Shown: positions 10,040 to 21,544 of the stretch, piece after piece | How the letters are laid out: every line of letters starts with the position of its first letter | How positions within the stretch are numbered: the first letter of the stretch is position 1 | From: Brachypterus glaber | Lineage: Eukaryota > Arthropoda > Insecta > Coleoptera > Kateretidae | Direction of reading: 5' to 3' | NCBI GenBank assembly: GCA_958510825.1 | Contig: OY294044.1 | Span: forward strand, 97,822,426-97,886,425 | Length of the DNA stretch: 64,000 nt | Translations under genes and position numbers: made by a program | Notes under the pieces: model-generated | Told to the model about the DNA's origin: nothing | Database searches by the model: none | Seen by the model: the letters and a program-made list of their open reading frames with translations, nothing else

Positions 10040-13000
10040 GTCAGTTTTGTTGCCAAATCACATAACTAATTTAACAAGAAATATTTATAATAAGCTAAAT
10101 GATACCGAAATGAAACCTGTAGCCGTGGGTATTGGGGGGACACCACTCAATCAAATTGAAAAAGTTTAGAAAATAAAGGAATTTTTACGCTTCGCTCGGC
10201 GGTTATGCCCGCAGCCCGCTGTTTTCAAAACATATTTGCCAATTATACAATATTATTGAATTTAGAAGCAAGTTGGGCTTGGCCAGTACCACAGTTCGGC
10301 CGCGCGCACGGTCAGTTTTGTTGCCAAATCACATAACTAATTTAACAAGAAATATTTATAATAAGCTAAATGATACCGAAATTAAAGCCGTAGCCATGGG
10401 TATTGGGGGGACACCGCTCAATCACATTGAAAAAATTTAGAAAATAAAGGAATTTTTACGCTTCGCTCGGCGATTATGCTCGCGGCCCGCTGTTTTCAAA
10501 ACATATTTGCCAATTATACAATATTATTGAACTTAGAAGCGAGTTGGGCTTGACCAGTACCACAGTTCGGCCGCGCGCACGGTCAGTTTTGTTGCCAAAT
10601 CACATAACTAATTTAACAAGAAATATTTATAATAAGCTAAATGATACCGAAATGAAACCTGTAGCCGTGGGTATTGGGAGAACACCGCTGAATCGCATTG
10701 AAAAAGTTTAGAAAATAAAGGAATTTTTACGCTTCGCTCGGCGATTATGCCCGCAGCCCGCTGTTTTCAAAACATACTTGAAAATTATACAATATTATTG
10801 AACTTAGAAGCGAGTTGGGCTTGGCCAGTACCACAGTTCGGCCGCGCGCACGGTCAGTTTTGTTGCCAAATCACATAACTAATTTAACAAGAAATATTTA
10901 TAATAAGCTAAATGATACCGAAATTAAAGCCGTAGCCATGGGTATTGGGGGGACACCGCTCAATCACATTGAAAAAGTTTAGAAAATAAAGGAATTTTTA
11001 CGCTCTGCTAGGCGATTATGCCCGCAGCCCGCTGTTTTCAAAACATACTTGCCAACTATACAATATTATTGAACTTAGAAGCGAGTTGGGCTTGGCCAGT
11101 ACCACAGTTCGGCCGCGCGCACGGTCAGTTTTGTTGCCAAATCACATAACTAATTTAAAAAGAAATATTTATAATAAGCTAAATGATACCGAAATGAAAC
11201 CTGTAGCCGTGGGTATTGGGGGAACACCGCTGAATCGCATTGAAAAAGTTTAGAAAATAAAGGAATTTTTACGCTTCGCTCGGCGATTATGCCCGCAGCC
11301 CGCTGTTTTCAAAACATACTTGCCAACTATACAATATTATTGAACTTAGAAGCGAGTTGGGCTTAGGCAGTACCACAGTTCGGCCGCGCGCACGGTCAGT
11401 TTTGTTGCCAAATCACATAACTAATTTAACAAGAAATATTTATAATAAGCTAAATGATACCGAAATGAAACCTGTAGCCGTGGGTATTGGGGGAACACCG
11501 CTAAATCGCATTGAAAAAGTTTAGAAAATAAAGGAATTTTTACGCTTCGATCGGCGATTATGCCCGCAGCCCGTTGTTTTCAAAACATACTTGCCAACTA
11601 TACAATATTATTGAACTTAGAAGCTATTCATTGAATACAGTCATTATTCATTATTCATAACCAAGTTATAGTTATACTATTGGAATAATTTGATCAAAAG
11701 AATCGTAATGTGATTGCGTCATTCTATATTTGTGATGAATTTTCTCGAATAAATCCCTTTTCAACTAGTCAGTTTTGTTGCCAAATCACATAACTAATTT
11801 AACAAGAAATATTTATAATAAGCTAAATGACACCGCTCAATCAAATTGAAAAAGTTTAGAAAATAAAGGAATTTTTACGCTTCGCTCGGCGGTTATGCCC
11901 GCAGCCCGCTGTTTTCAAAACATATTTGCCAATTATACAATATTATTGAATTTAGAAGCAAGTTGGGCTTGGCCAGTACCACAGTTCGGCCGCGCGCACG
12001 GTCAGTTTTGTTGCCAAATCACATAACTAATTTAACAAGAAATATTTATAATAAGCTAAATGATACCGAAATTAAAGCCGTAGCCATGGGTATTGGGGGG
12101 ACACCGCTCAATCACATTGAAAAAATTTAGAAAATAAAGGAATTTTTACGCTTCGCTCGGCGATTATGCCCGCGGCCCGCTGTTTTCAAAACATATTTGC
12201 CAATTATACAATATTATTGAACTTAGAAGCGAGTTGGGCTTGACCAGTACCACAGTTCGGCCGCGCGCACGGTCAGTTTTGTTGCCAAATCACATAACTA
12301 ATTTAACAAGAAATATTTATAATAAGCTAAATGATACCGAAATGAAACCTGTAGCCGTGGGTATTGGGAGAACACCGCTGAATCGCATTGAAAAAGTTTA
12401 GAAAATAAAGGAATTTTTACGCTTCGCTCGGCGATTATGCCCGCAGCCCGCTGTTTTCAAAACATACTTGAAAATTATACAATATTATTGAACTTAGAAG
12501 CGAGTTGGGCTTGGCCAGTACCACAGTTCGGCCGCGCGCACGGTCAGTTTTGTTGCCAAATCACATAACTAATTTAACAAGAAATATTTATAATAAGCTA
12601 AATGATACCGAAATTAAAGCCGTAGCCATGGGTATTGGGGGGACACCGCTCAATCACATTGAAAAAGTTTAGAAAATAAAGGAATTTTTACGCTCTGCTA
12701 GGCGATTATGCCCGCAGCCCGCTGTTTTCAAAACATACTTGCCAACTATACAATATTATTGAACTTAGAAGCGAGTTGGGCTTGGCCAGTACCACAGTTC
12801 GGCCGCGCGCATGGTCAGTTTTGTTGCCAAATCACATAACTAATTTAAAAAGAAATATTTATAATAAGCTAAATGATACCGAAATGAAACCTGTAGCCGT
12901 GGGTATTGGGGGAACACCGCTGAATCGCATTGAAAAAGTTTAGAAAATAAAGGAATTTTTACGCTTCGCTCGGCGATTATGCCCGCAGCCCGCTGTTTTC

Positions 13001-16000
13001 AAAACATACTTGCCAACTATACAATATTATTGAACTTAGAAGCGAGTTGGGCTTAGGCAGTACCACAGTTCGGCCGCGCGCACGGTCAGTTTTGTTGCCA
13101 AATCACATAACTAATTTAACAAGAAATATTTATAATAAGCTAAATGATACCGAAATGAAACCTGTAGCCGTGGGTATTGGGGGAACACCGCTGAATCGCA
13201 TTGAAAAAGTTTAGAAAATAAAGGAATTTTTACGCTTCGATCGGCGATTATGCCCGCAGCCCGCTGTTTTCAAAACATACTTGCCAACTATACAATATTA
13301 TTGAACTTAGAAGCGAATTGGGCTTGGCCAGTACCACAGTTCGGCCGCGCGCACGGTCAGTTTTGTTGCCAAATCACATAACTAATTTAACAAGAAATAT
13401 TTATAATAAGCTAAATGATACCGAAATTAAATCCGTAGCCATGGGTATTGGGGGGATACCGCTCAATCACATTGAAAAAGTTTAGAAAATAAAGGAATTT
13501 TTACGCTTCGCTCGGCGATTATGCCCGCGGCCCGCTGTTTTCAAAACATATTTGCCAATTATACAATATTATTGAACTTAGAAGCGAGTTGGGCTTGACC
13601 AGTACCACAGTTCGGCCGCGCGCACGGTCAGTTTTGTTGCCAAATCACATAACTAATTTAACAAGAAATATTTATAATAAGCTAAATGATACCGAAATGA
13701 AACCTGTAGCCGTGGGTATTGGGAGAACACCGCTGAATCGCATTGAAAAAGTTTAGAAAATAAAGGAATTTTTACGCTTCGCTCGGCGATTATGCCCGCA
13801 GCCCGCTGTTTTCAAAACATACTTGAAAATTATACAATATTATTGAACTTAGAAGTGAGTTGGGCTTGGCCAGTACCACAGTTCGGCCGCGCGCACGGTC
13901 AGTTTTGTTGCCAAATCACATAACTAATTTAACAAGAAATATTTATAATAAGCTAAATGATACCGAAATTAAAGCCGTAGCCATGGGTATTGGGGGGACA
14001 CCGCTCAATCACATTGAAAAAGTTTAGAAAATAAAGGAATTTTTACGCTTTGCTAGGCGATTATGCCCGCAGCCCGCTGTTTTCAAAACATACTTGCCAA
14101 TTATACAATATTATTGAACTTAGAAGCGAGTTGGGCTTGGCCAGTACCACAGTTCGGCCGCGCACGGTCAGTTTTGTTGTCAATCACATAACTAATTTAA
14201 CAAGAAATATTTATAATGAGCTAAATGATACCGAAATTAAAGCCGTAGCCATGGGTATTGGGGGGACACCGCTCAATCACATTGAAAAAGTTTAGAAAAT
14301 AAAGGAATTTTTACGCTTTGCTCGGCGGTTATTCCCGTAGCCCGCTGTTTTCAAAACATACTTGCCAATTATACATTATTATTGAACTTAGAAGCGAGTT
14401 GGGCTTGGCCAGTACCACAGTTCGGCCGCGCGCATGGTCAGTTTTGTTGCCAAATCACATAACTAATTTAACTAGAAATATTTATAATAAGCTAAATGAT
14501 ACCGAAATGAAACCTGTAGCCGTGGGTATTGGGGGAACACCGCTGAATCGCATTGAAAAAGTTTAGAAAATAAAGGAATTTTTACGCTTCGCTCGGCGAT
14601 TATGTCCGCAGCCCGCTGTTTTTAAAACATACTTGCCAACTATACAATATTATTGAACTTAGAAGCGAGTTGGGCTTAGGCAGTACCACAGTTCGGCCGC
14701 GCGCACGGTCAGTTTTGTTGCCAAATCACATAACTAATTTAAAAAGAAATATTTATAATAAGCTAAATGATACCGAAATGAAACCTGTAGCCGTGGGTAT
14801 TGGGGAAACACCGCTGAATCGCATTGAAAAAGTTTAGAAAATAGAGGAATTTTTACGCTTCGCTCGGCGATTATGCCCGCAGCCCGCTGTTTTTAAAACA
14901 TACTTTCCAACTATACAATATTATTGAACTTAGAAGCGAGTTGGGCTTAGGCAGTACCACAGTTCGGCCGCGCGCACGTTCAGTTTTGTTGCCAAATCAC
15001 ATAACTAATTTAAAAAGAAATATTTATAATAAGCTAAATGATACCGAAATGAAACCTGTAGCCGTGGGTATTGGGGAAACACCGCTGAATCGCATTGAAA
15101 AAGTTTAGAAAATAGAGGAATTTTTACGCTTCGCTCGGCGATTATGCCCGCAGCCCGCTGTTTTTAAAACATACTTTCCAACTATACAATATTATTGAAC
15201 TTAGAAGCGAGTTGGGCTTAGGCAGTACCACAGTTCGGCCGCGCGCACGGTCAGTTTTGTTGCCAAATCACATAACTAATTTAACAAGAAATATTTATAA
15301 TAAGCTAAATGATACCGAAATGAAACCTGTGGCCGTGGGTATTGGGGGAACACCGCTGAATCGCATTGAAAAAGTTTAGAAAATAAAGGAATTTTTACGC
15401 TTCGATCAGCGATTATGCCCGCAGCCCGCTGTTTTCAAAACATACTTGCCAACTATACAATATTATTGAACTTAGAAGCGAGTTGGGCTTAGGCAGTACC
15501 ACAGTTCGGCCGCGCGCACGGTCAGTTTTGTTGCCAAATCACATAACCAGTTTAACAAGAAATATTTATAATAAGCTAAATGATACCGAAATGAAACCTG
15601 TAGCCGTGGGTATTGGGGGAACACCGCTGAATCGCATTGAAAAAGTTTAGAAAATAAAGGAATTTTTACGCTTCGATCAGCGATTATGCCCGCAGCCCGC
15701 TGTTTTCAAAACATACTTGCCAACTATACAATATTATTGAACTTAGAAGCGAGTTGGGCTTGGCCAGTACCACAGTTCGGCCGCGCGCACGGTCAGTTTT
15801 GTTGCCAAATCACATAACTAATTTAACAAGAAATATTTATAATAAGCTAAATGATACCGAAATGAAACCTGTAGCCGTGGGTATTGGGGGAACACCGCTG
15901 AATCGCATTGAAAAAGTTTAGGAAATAAAGGAATTTTTACCCTTCGCTCGGCGATTATGCCCGCAGCCCGCTGTTTTCAAAACATACTTGCCAATTATAC

Positions 16001-16060
16001 AATATTATTGAACTTAGAAGCGAGTTGGGCTTGGCCAGTACCACAGTTCGGCCGCGCGCA
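10040..16060 (+). repeat. 271-bp satellite DNA array, 22 monomers, with higher-order structure
   Basis: Monomers start (GTCAGTTTTGTTGCCAAATC) at 10040, 10311, 10582, 10853, 11124, 11395, 11769, 12001, 12272, 12543, 12814, 13085, 13356, 13627, 13898, 14167, 14437, 14708, 14979, 15250, 15521 and 15792. Spacing is 271 bp except for small indels, a 39-bp deletion in the monomer at 11769 and the interruption before it. Each ends in the GC-rich block TTCGGCCGCGCGCAC. Variant bases (AACCTGTAGCCGTGGG or AAAGCCGTAGCCATGGG; GCTAGGCG or GCTCGGCG; GGCTTGGCCAG or GGCTTAGGCAG) recur in the same order, so the repeat is higher-order. 271 is not a multiple of three, so one frame cannot run through the array. 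The isolated 81-82-codon frames at 14050-14295 and 14318-14566 are monomer-length chance frames. No pol III boxes or ribozyme core were recognised in the monomer. Confidence 0.97.
11623..13316 (+). repeat. Second copy of array edge plus six monomers (higher-order block)
   Basis: This block copies 9895-11622: first the 145-bp non-satellite flank (11623-11768), then six monomers carrying the same diagnostic variants in the same order. The main differences are the 39-bp deletion in its first monomer and scattered single changes. A third, less complete run of the same variant order begins near 13317 without the flank. The pattern fits unequal exchange or re-insertion of an excised circle that included the array edge. 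Confidence 0.85.
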
Positions 16061-17070
16061 AGGCTGATATAAACTGTGGTCCTGACCAAGCTTTCAAAAC
16101 ACGCTTGCCAATTAAACAGTATTATTTTTTATTTACGTAAAAAAAAAATTTGCATTACCCGAATAGGAAGTGTTTTTTTTACGCTGGTTTGAATATACTA
16201 ATAATTGATTTAAAAATAAAGTCAAAAGGTATTTACTGAATAATGCATTTTATTCATATATTGAATTTCTAAGTGTGAGTGTTTCTACATTTAATACCTT
16301 TTTAAATTAATAATTTTTTATAATATTTTTAAACTTTAAATTAAGTAATTTTATTTTTATTTTTTGACGTGTGTAAAACAAATTTGTTGTGACACTAATT
16401 TATACATTACATTACATTACATTACATTACATTACATACAAACAATAAAGTGCAGTTTTCCGTAGGGAATATTTGGTAGCATGCGAGCGTGAAAAACATT
16501 TCCCTTTCGATTGTAAAATACACTTTTCTCTCGGGTAATGTCTACTATTTTTTCTACAAAATTAAAACCTTGAGTCGGGAAATTTATCTCTTCTTAAATA
16601 GATAGAAATGTCAAAATCTTAGGTCTCTAAGGGAGAATACTCAAAACAAAACAAAAAAATATTAATAATACATGCCATAATATATACATATTATATATGT
16701 ATATGTATTCTATTTTTACTATAATCATGGTATACTATTGTATACTAATTGTTTAATAATTCTTAACAAACAGGATTTTATTTCCTTCAACAACATGTTT
16801 GTGGTTTATGGCTTATTATTTCTAGACTTACTAAAGTGTATTTTGCTAGTTAATTAGCCTTAATTATCAGTTATGTGGAAAAACAAGCTATAAAACGGAT
16901 ATTTTACGATTTTGTGTGTATAGTATTCTTATTTATAGGCTAATTATGAGTTTTATTTGTCCAACCCTTGCAAAATTTATATCCATCAGTTCGAGCGATG
17001 TGCAGGTTTGTTACTGGTTAATCAATTTTCTTTAGAGAGTACTTGTGACCAGCCACCAAGAAAAGTAAAT
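16061..17070. other. Unassigned, with a short CATTA microsatellite
   Basis: Just right of the array is a short degenerate satellite remnant (GCTTGCCAATTAAACAGTATT). ACATT is repeated about six times at 16405-16437. Otherwise no gene or family was recognised. Confidence 0.5.
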
Positions 17071-17074
17071 ATAG

Positions 17075-17569
17075 AAAAAACTTTTCGCAAAAAAAGATGA
17101 ACCGACTTATGGGAGAATTAGCTCAGCGGTCTAAGGCATCGATATAGCATTGACACTGAGCCAATGATCGTGAGTTCAAACCTCACTGGCGCCGATTGCC
17201 TTTTTCAGTTAATTAATAATTGAAATTTGGCGAAGGCGTACTCCCTAGATATATTGGTTCGAAAGTCAATTAAAGCCGGTGGTTCCCCCTACTACTAGCC
17301 CCCACAAGTCCTTAGGGGATGCTTAATTAAGTAGAATAGTACGAGGTAAAAAAAAACAAAAAAAAACAAACTTCTGTGTCTCTATAAAGTAAAAAATAAA
17401 AAATACTTAAATCGGTGCCAATTTCACCATTCCCTAAATTTATTACTAACAATTGTGTTTTTATTATTTTATTATTGTTTGCTGTGAAATTGGCACCGAC
17501 TTAAGTATTTTTATTTTTTACTTTTTAGAGACACAGAAGTCGGTTCATCTTTTTTGCGAAAAGTTTTTC
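17075..17569. mobile_element. Hairpin MITE interrupted by SINE-1
   Basis: The outer arms AACTTTTCGCAAAAAAAGAT (left) and ATCTTTTTTGCGAAAAGTTT (right) are inverted. The inversion resumes after the SINE: CTGTGTCTCTATAAAGTAAA and ATACTTAAATCGGTGCCAAT match the right arm. Removing 17111-17371 leaves a continuous palindrome of about 234 bp, which shows that the SINE landed in the left arm after the MITE was in place. The terminal motif GATGAACCGACTTCTGTGTC is intact in the right arm and shows the empty site. Confidence 0.85.
17111..17371 (+). mobile_element. tRNA-derived SINE, copy 1
   Basis: The 5' head begins GGGAGAATTAGCTCAGCGG with a pol III A box (TAGCTCAGCGG, 17119-17129) and a B box (GTTCAAACC, 17174-17182). 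The tRNA-like part ends in CTCACTGGCGCCG. A non-tRNA body follows (TTTTTCAGTTAATTAATAAT, GGCGAAGG, AAAGCCGGTGG, GATGCTTAATTAAGTAGAAT) and then an A-rich AAAC tail. The same head, body and tail occur at 51847-52106. It needs LINE proteins in trans. It is not a functional tRNA gene because the head is followed by the body and the stems are imperfect. Confidence 0.93.
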
Positions 17570-17688
17570 TTTTTAATTTTTAGAGACACAGAACTTGCAG
17601 ATTTGTAACGTCATCTAAGCTAAATTATAATTAAGAAATAAAAGGATTTTTTAGTACTTACTGGATACAATTTTAATTTTTATAATCT

Positions 17689-17726
17689 ACTCGACATGTT
17701 TCGCCTCACTAGGCATCATCAGGAGT
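17689..17726 (-). ncRNA. Hammerhead-type motif, inverted arm of PLE-2
   Basis: On the minus strand this is the same motif as at 18822-18849, and it retains every paired position. It exists because the 3' end of the element is present in both orientations. Confidence 0.65.
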
Positions 17727-18144
17727 TACTAAAAGATAGATAATAATAGGATAAATCGTATGAATACAAACTTAAAGCTATTTTCCCTTAGGAGCTACAA
17801 ATTTACTTACTCGTCATTACAGAGGTGAATAAAAAAATTTTAATCATTATCAGTTACCATTAACTATGAATAAACACTAATTAAGCTTACTAAATATTTT
17901 GAAAAAACAATAAACAATTACAATATTTAATAAAAAAGATTTAAGACCGTATTTGACATGGTCTTGTCAATTAATTTGTAGGTTAAGAACCAAAATTTAT
18001 ACAAGGCCAAAATTCATACAGGCAAATTTTCGCGATTAACCCATGAAATAAAATTTATTGGGTAACTAGATAAAATTTTTGAAAATTGGAAAATAGGGTA
18101 GATTTGACTCAATTTTGGCATTTAAACAGGTGCCTTGACCTAAC

Positions 18145-18480
18145 TGGAACACTGTTAGAGAAGAATGGAGTTTACAAACTGACTTGTAACTCTTGTCCAG
18201 CTTTTTATATAGGGAGAACATGTCGTGGCCTTGGGGTGAGATTACAAGACCATTTACGAAATTATGGAGAAAAGAGTAGATTTGGAACCATCTCCAACAT
18301 AATTTTCAACAGTTTGACGAAAAGAAAAATGTGAGACTTCTTCATAACGCTAAAAATACCAAATTAGAATTTTTAGAAATATACGAAATCTCAAAGAATA
18401 AAAAGTTAGGTCAAGGCACCTGTTTAAATGCCCAAATTGAGTCAAATCTACCCTATTTTCTAATTTTCAAAAATAAATAA
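18145..18480 (+). pseudogene. PLE-2 GIY-YIG endonuclease C-terminus, broken
   Basis: The plus-strand translation reads GVYKLTCNSC, then FYIGRT, then RLQDHLRNY, the PLE-type GIY-YIG fold with its Cys pair. After a frameshift near 18325 the frame continues as LLHNAKNTKLEFLEIYEI, KNKKLGQGTCLNAQIE and SNLPYF, then a stop near 18478, resembling the end of PLE proteins. The reverse transcriptase domain is absent. A 5' part of the apparent frame before 18145 comes from the inverted arm and is not native coding sequence. Confidence 0.85.
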
Positions 18481-18821
18481 ATAAATTTTATTTCATTGGT
18501 TAATCGCGAAAATTTGCCTGTATGAATTTTGGCCTTATATAAATTTTGGTTCTTAACCTACAAATTAATTGACAAGACCATGTCAAATACGGTCTTAAAT
18601 CTTTTTTATTAAATATTGTAATTGTTTATTGTTTTTTCAAAATATTTAGTAAGCTTAATTAGTGTTTATTCATAGTTAATGGTAACTGATAATGATTAAA
18701 ATTTTTTATTCACCTCTGTAATGACGAGTAAGTAAATTTGTAGCTCCTAAGGGAAAATAGCTTTAAGTTTGTATTCATACGATTTATCCTATTATTATCT
18801 ATCTTTTAGTAACTCCTGATG

Positions 18822-18849
18822 ATGCCTAGTGAGGCGAAACATGTCGAGT
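18822..18849 (+). ncRNA. Hammerhead-type motif, PLE-2 3' arm
   Basis: The parts in order are stem I ACUC, core CUGAUGA, a bulged U, stem II GCCU/AGGC with loop AGUG, then GAA, the palindrome ACAUGU in the stem III position, the cleavage-site C, and closing strand GAGU. Minimal palindromic stem III is known in hammerheads of Penelope-like elements and is thought to favour dimeric action. The bulged U before stem II is the one departure from the consensus. Confidence 0.7.
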
Positions 18850-18975
18850 AGATTATAAAAATTAAAATTGTATCCAGTAAGTACTAAAAAATCCTTTTAT
18901 TTCTTGATTATGGAACTGGATAATGGCTTTTTGTTAAACAATTTTAAATTATAATTGTCCTTCCTCGCTAGGTGC

Positions 18976-19014
18976 TGACGTCACAACGCATTAACAGTGC
19001 GTTGTGATGTCATT
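18976..19014. repeat. Short hairpin
   Basis: GACGTCACAACGCA and TGCGTTGTGATGTC are inverted around a TTAACAG-like loop. It may be a relic of a very short MITE. Confidence 0.5.
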
Positions 19015-19519
19015 ATCTTAAAGATAAATTTCTAAAAAATAAAAGTAATATTTTTATTTCAGCGCCCAAGAGTCCAAACAACCTTATTTTAAATGAAATA
19101 CTAAAGAAAATCTTGTTAAACTTTAAGCGTTAAGTAATAATCAAATAACTCCTTATGGTAAAATCACAAAATTTATCATTTTCTTTTGGTATTTTAATAT
19201 TACAGGTCCAAAGAATCAAGTTTAGCGGCATTTAAAAGATTTTCAGTGTGCCGCAATATTTGTGTGACCCCTTAATCAAGTTATCCGGATTATCCGAGTT
19301 ATCCGATATTTCTTTAAAAATTTGGTTGGTAGTAGAACCAAACTAAGCCGTCTTTAAGTGAAATTGCGTTAAAATGATTATATTTATCTTAATTATCCGG
19401 CTTACCCGGCATTATCCGAGCGTCAAATTAAAACGGGACCACCTCATGAATGCCCTCTTTAAGTTGCAAGAAGTTTCATCAAATTCCGTTCATACGTTCC
19501 AAAGTTATGCGGGAACAAA

Positions 19520-20500
19520 TATAAAAAAAGTCACACGTCGAATTGATAACCTCCTCCTTTTTGGCAGTCGGTTAAAAAGTACCTTACAATATGTATGTAC
19601 AGTATAAATCGGTTGGTAAAATTATAATTTTTTTTTATTAACTTGTTAATGGTCATTATAAGTTGGTTAAAATACAGCCTGTTCCAGAACTCGCGTACCG
19701 AAATTTAAGAGGTGATTGTACATCCAAAAATATGAAAAAAAGTTTATATAAAGGTTGGTCCGGAAATGAGCCCTAAGGGAGCTACGGCCCTTCGAAGATG
19801 ACGTATTGAATGGGGAACAAAAAAAAGCACCAATAAAATTTTAATGCTGCAGGGTGATTCTTCATTTAAAACTGAGCAGAAAGTATTATACACCAAAACA
19901 CCTAAATTTAATATTAAAGGAGTAATAGCCTTTTAAAAAGTAACGTTTTTGGTGGCACAAAATGTTACTTTCTCTTAATTGCATTTTTTTTTGATGACGG
20001 TTGCTCCTACAGTGTTACACTATATGATATTTTATATGTATTTTTACTCTAGAAATCTATATTTTTACAACAAATCCAAAAAACATACACATAGAAAAGT
20101 TTGGGGCAAAAATGTTTTAAGCCTCATATATTTTGTCCGTCTGGGCACGCCTCTGGATAAATTAAAAAAATAAATTAACATAAACTTATTGCCCTTATTA
20201 ATACTAGTATACATGCAAAAGCTCGCGGCTCTAGCTTAAACGGTACCCGAGTTATTAATTAAAAACCTTATTTTTATTACAATTTTAAAGGGCCCTAGAT
20301 CCCTTAGGGCTCATTTCCGGACCAACCTTTATAGGAACTTTTTTTATATTTTTGGATCTAGAATCACCTCTTAAATTTTGGCATGCCAGTTATGGATCAC
20401 CCTGTATGTGAATTTCATACATAAAATTTGACACATGCTTACAGTTTTTAAAGAAGGAGGTTATCAATTCGACGTGTGACTTTTGTATTTTTAATTATAC
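19520..20500. repeat. Inverted repeat interrupted by a C-family MITE
   Basis: AGTCACACGTCGAATTGATA (19530-19549) and GAGGTTATCAATTCGACGTG (20457 onward) are inverted arms on either side of the MITE at 19673-20406. The pre-existing hairpin was probably the insertion target. Confidence 0.55.
19673..20406. mobile_element. C-family MITE, copy 1 (Tc1/mariner-like ends)
   Basis: The termini are TACAGCCTGTTCC and GGATCACCCTGTA. The subterminal arms are long: ATATGAAAAAAAGTTTATAT, GGTCCGGAAATGAG and CCCTAAGGGAGCTACGGCCC on the left are mirrored near 20290-20340. The interior matches the copy at 33336-34073, including GTAATAGCCTTTTAAAAAGT. The 64-codon frame at 19979-20173 lies in the interior and is not conserved as a frame. 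TA outer bases suggest a TA target. Confidence 0.8.
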
Positions 20501-20515
20501 GAAAATTTTATTAAC

Positions 20516-21544
20516 CTATATGTAGAGCACTGGATAGGTTTTTCAGGGTGGTAGGTAGTTTACACACTACAAAAAGAGAGTACTGACACACCCAAAATCT
20601 CAGACCGAAAATGGCCGACGGAAGTGCGTCTTCAAAAGCAACATTTAAACAAAATAATTTTCATTTTAATTCTTATTCTATTTGACATGAAAGTTTGACA
20701 ATAATAGAAAATAATTTATGACAGTTTGCATTAATTTTTTCGAAATTTTCGAATAAACGCTATTTAAGAAGATGAATTAAATTTAAAATGGTGTAATTTT
20801 ATATTTCTCGTGTACAGAGCTAATCAATGGTGCATTTTGATAATATTTTGTTGCTTTGGCTAACTAATTAAACTTAAGTATTTGTTTTAGGTAAAAATAG
20901 CTTTTCTTTATTTTCTTTCTAAACTAAAAGATGTTTCGTAAAATCAGAGCCTCGCTAATAATAAGGTATGAATTAAATTATTATAAATGATCTACCAAAT
21001 TACCTATTACTGCATCAAGGGATTTTAAAAGATTTAAAACAATGTTTTAAATCAGCAATTATTAGCCCTAATGGATATTCAGCATTGTTAATACATTAGT
21101 TAATAATAAATTGTATGAGTTTTGCTAAAATACTGATTCTATTTAGTAAAGAAATACAAAAATATTACTACTTACATGTGAATAAGTTATAAACATTTTA
21201 GAACTATAATTTTAAACAGAACTGTATGTAAACAGAATACACTGTATCTATATGCAATTTATGAATAAAACACCTTAAAAAAACTATTTTATTAGAAAAT
21301 TTTATAAAAGTATTGAAATTGTCCAATTAATGTCAAACAATTTTAACCTAAATAGTTAGTGCAAATGTTTGGTGTATAACAGACTTAATTTCAACAATGT
21401 TTTTGCTGTAGCAAAGACATGTCCTGTTTCTAGGAAAATCTCTTGCGGTCTGAAATTGTGGGTATGTCGATACTCTCCTGCGGAACCACTCAAACTACCC
21501 ACCTACCCTAACAAACCTGCCTATCTAGTGCTCTAGCTATATGT
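20516..21544. mobile_element. hAT-like TIR element, about 1 kb, non-autonomous
   Basis: CTATATGT flanks both sides (20516-20523 and 21537-21544), an 8-bp duplication. The inverted ends are AGAGCACTGGATAGG and CCTATCTAGTGCTCT. Weaker mirror matches continue for about 100 bp, for example GGTAGGTAGTTT with AAACTACCCACC. The interior is AT-rich with no transposase motif, so this is a deletion derivative. Confidence 0.75.

Larger units (their letters stand above)
17633..18905 (+). mobile_element. Penelope-like element PLE-2: truncated 3' end flanked by an inverted copy of itself
   Basis: The right arm (18405-18905) is a PLE 3' end: the last codons of the endonuclease frame, the 3' UTR and a hammerhead-type motif. 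The left arm (17633-18144) is the same segment inverted, with only a few differences over about 500 bp. Between them (18145-18404) is the C-terminal GIY-YIG region in plus orientation. Inverted terminal copies are a known Penelope architecture. PLE-2 is a different family from PLE-1 by sequence. Confidence 0.88.

Noticed and set aside
10040..16060. Hammerhead ribozyme in the 271-bp satellite
   Set aside because: Some insect satellites have one, so both strands of the monomer were checked; no CUGANGA plus GAAA pair with a possible stem II was found.
17111..17200. Possible tRNA gene (A and B boxes present)
   Set aside because: The same head with the same long non-tRNA body and AAAC tail occurs at 51847, so it is a SINE head; arms are imperfect.
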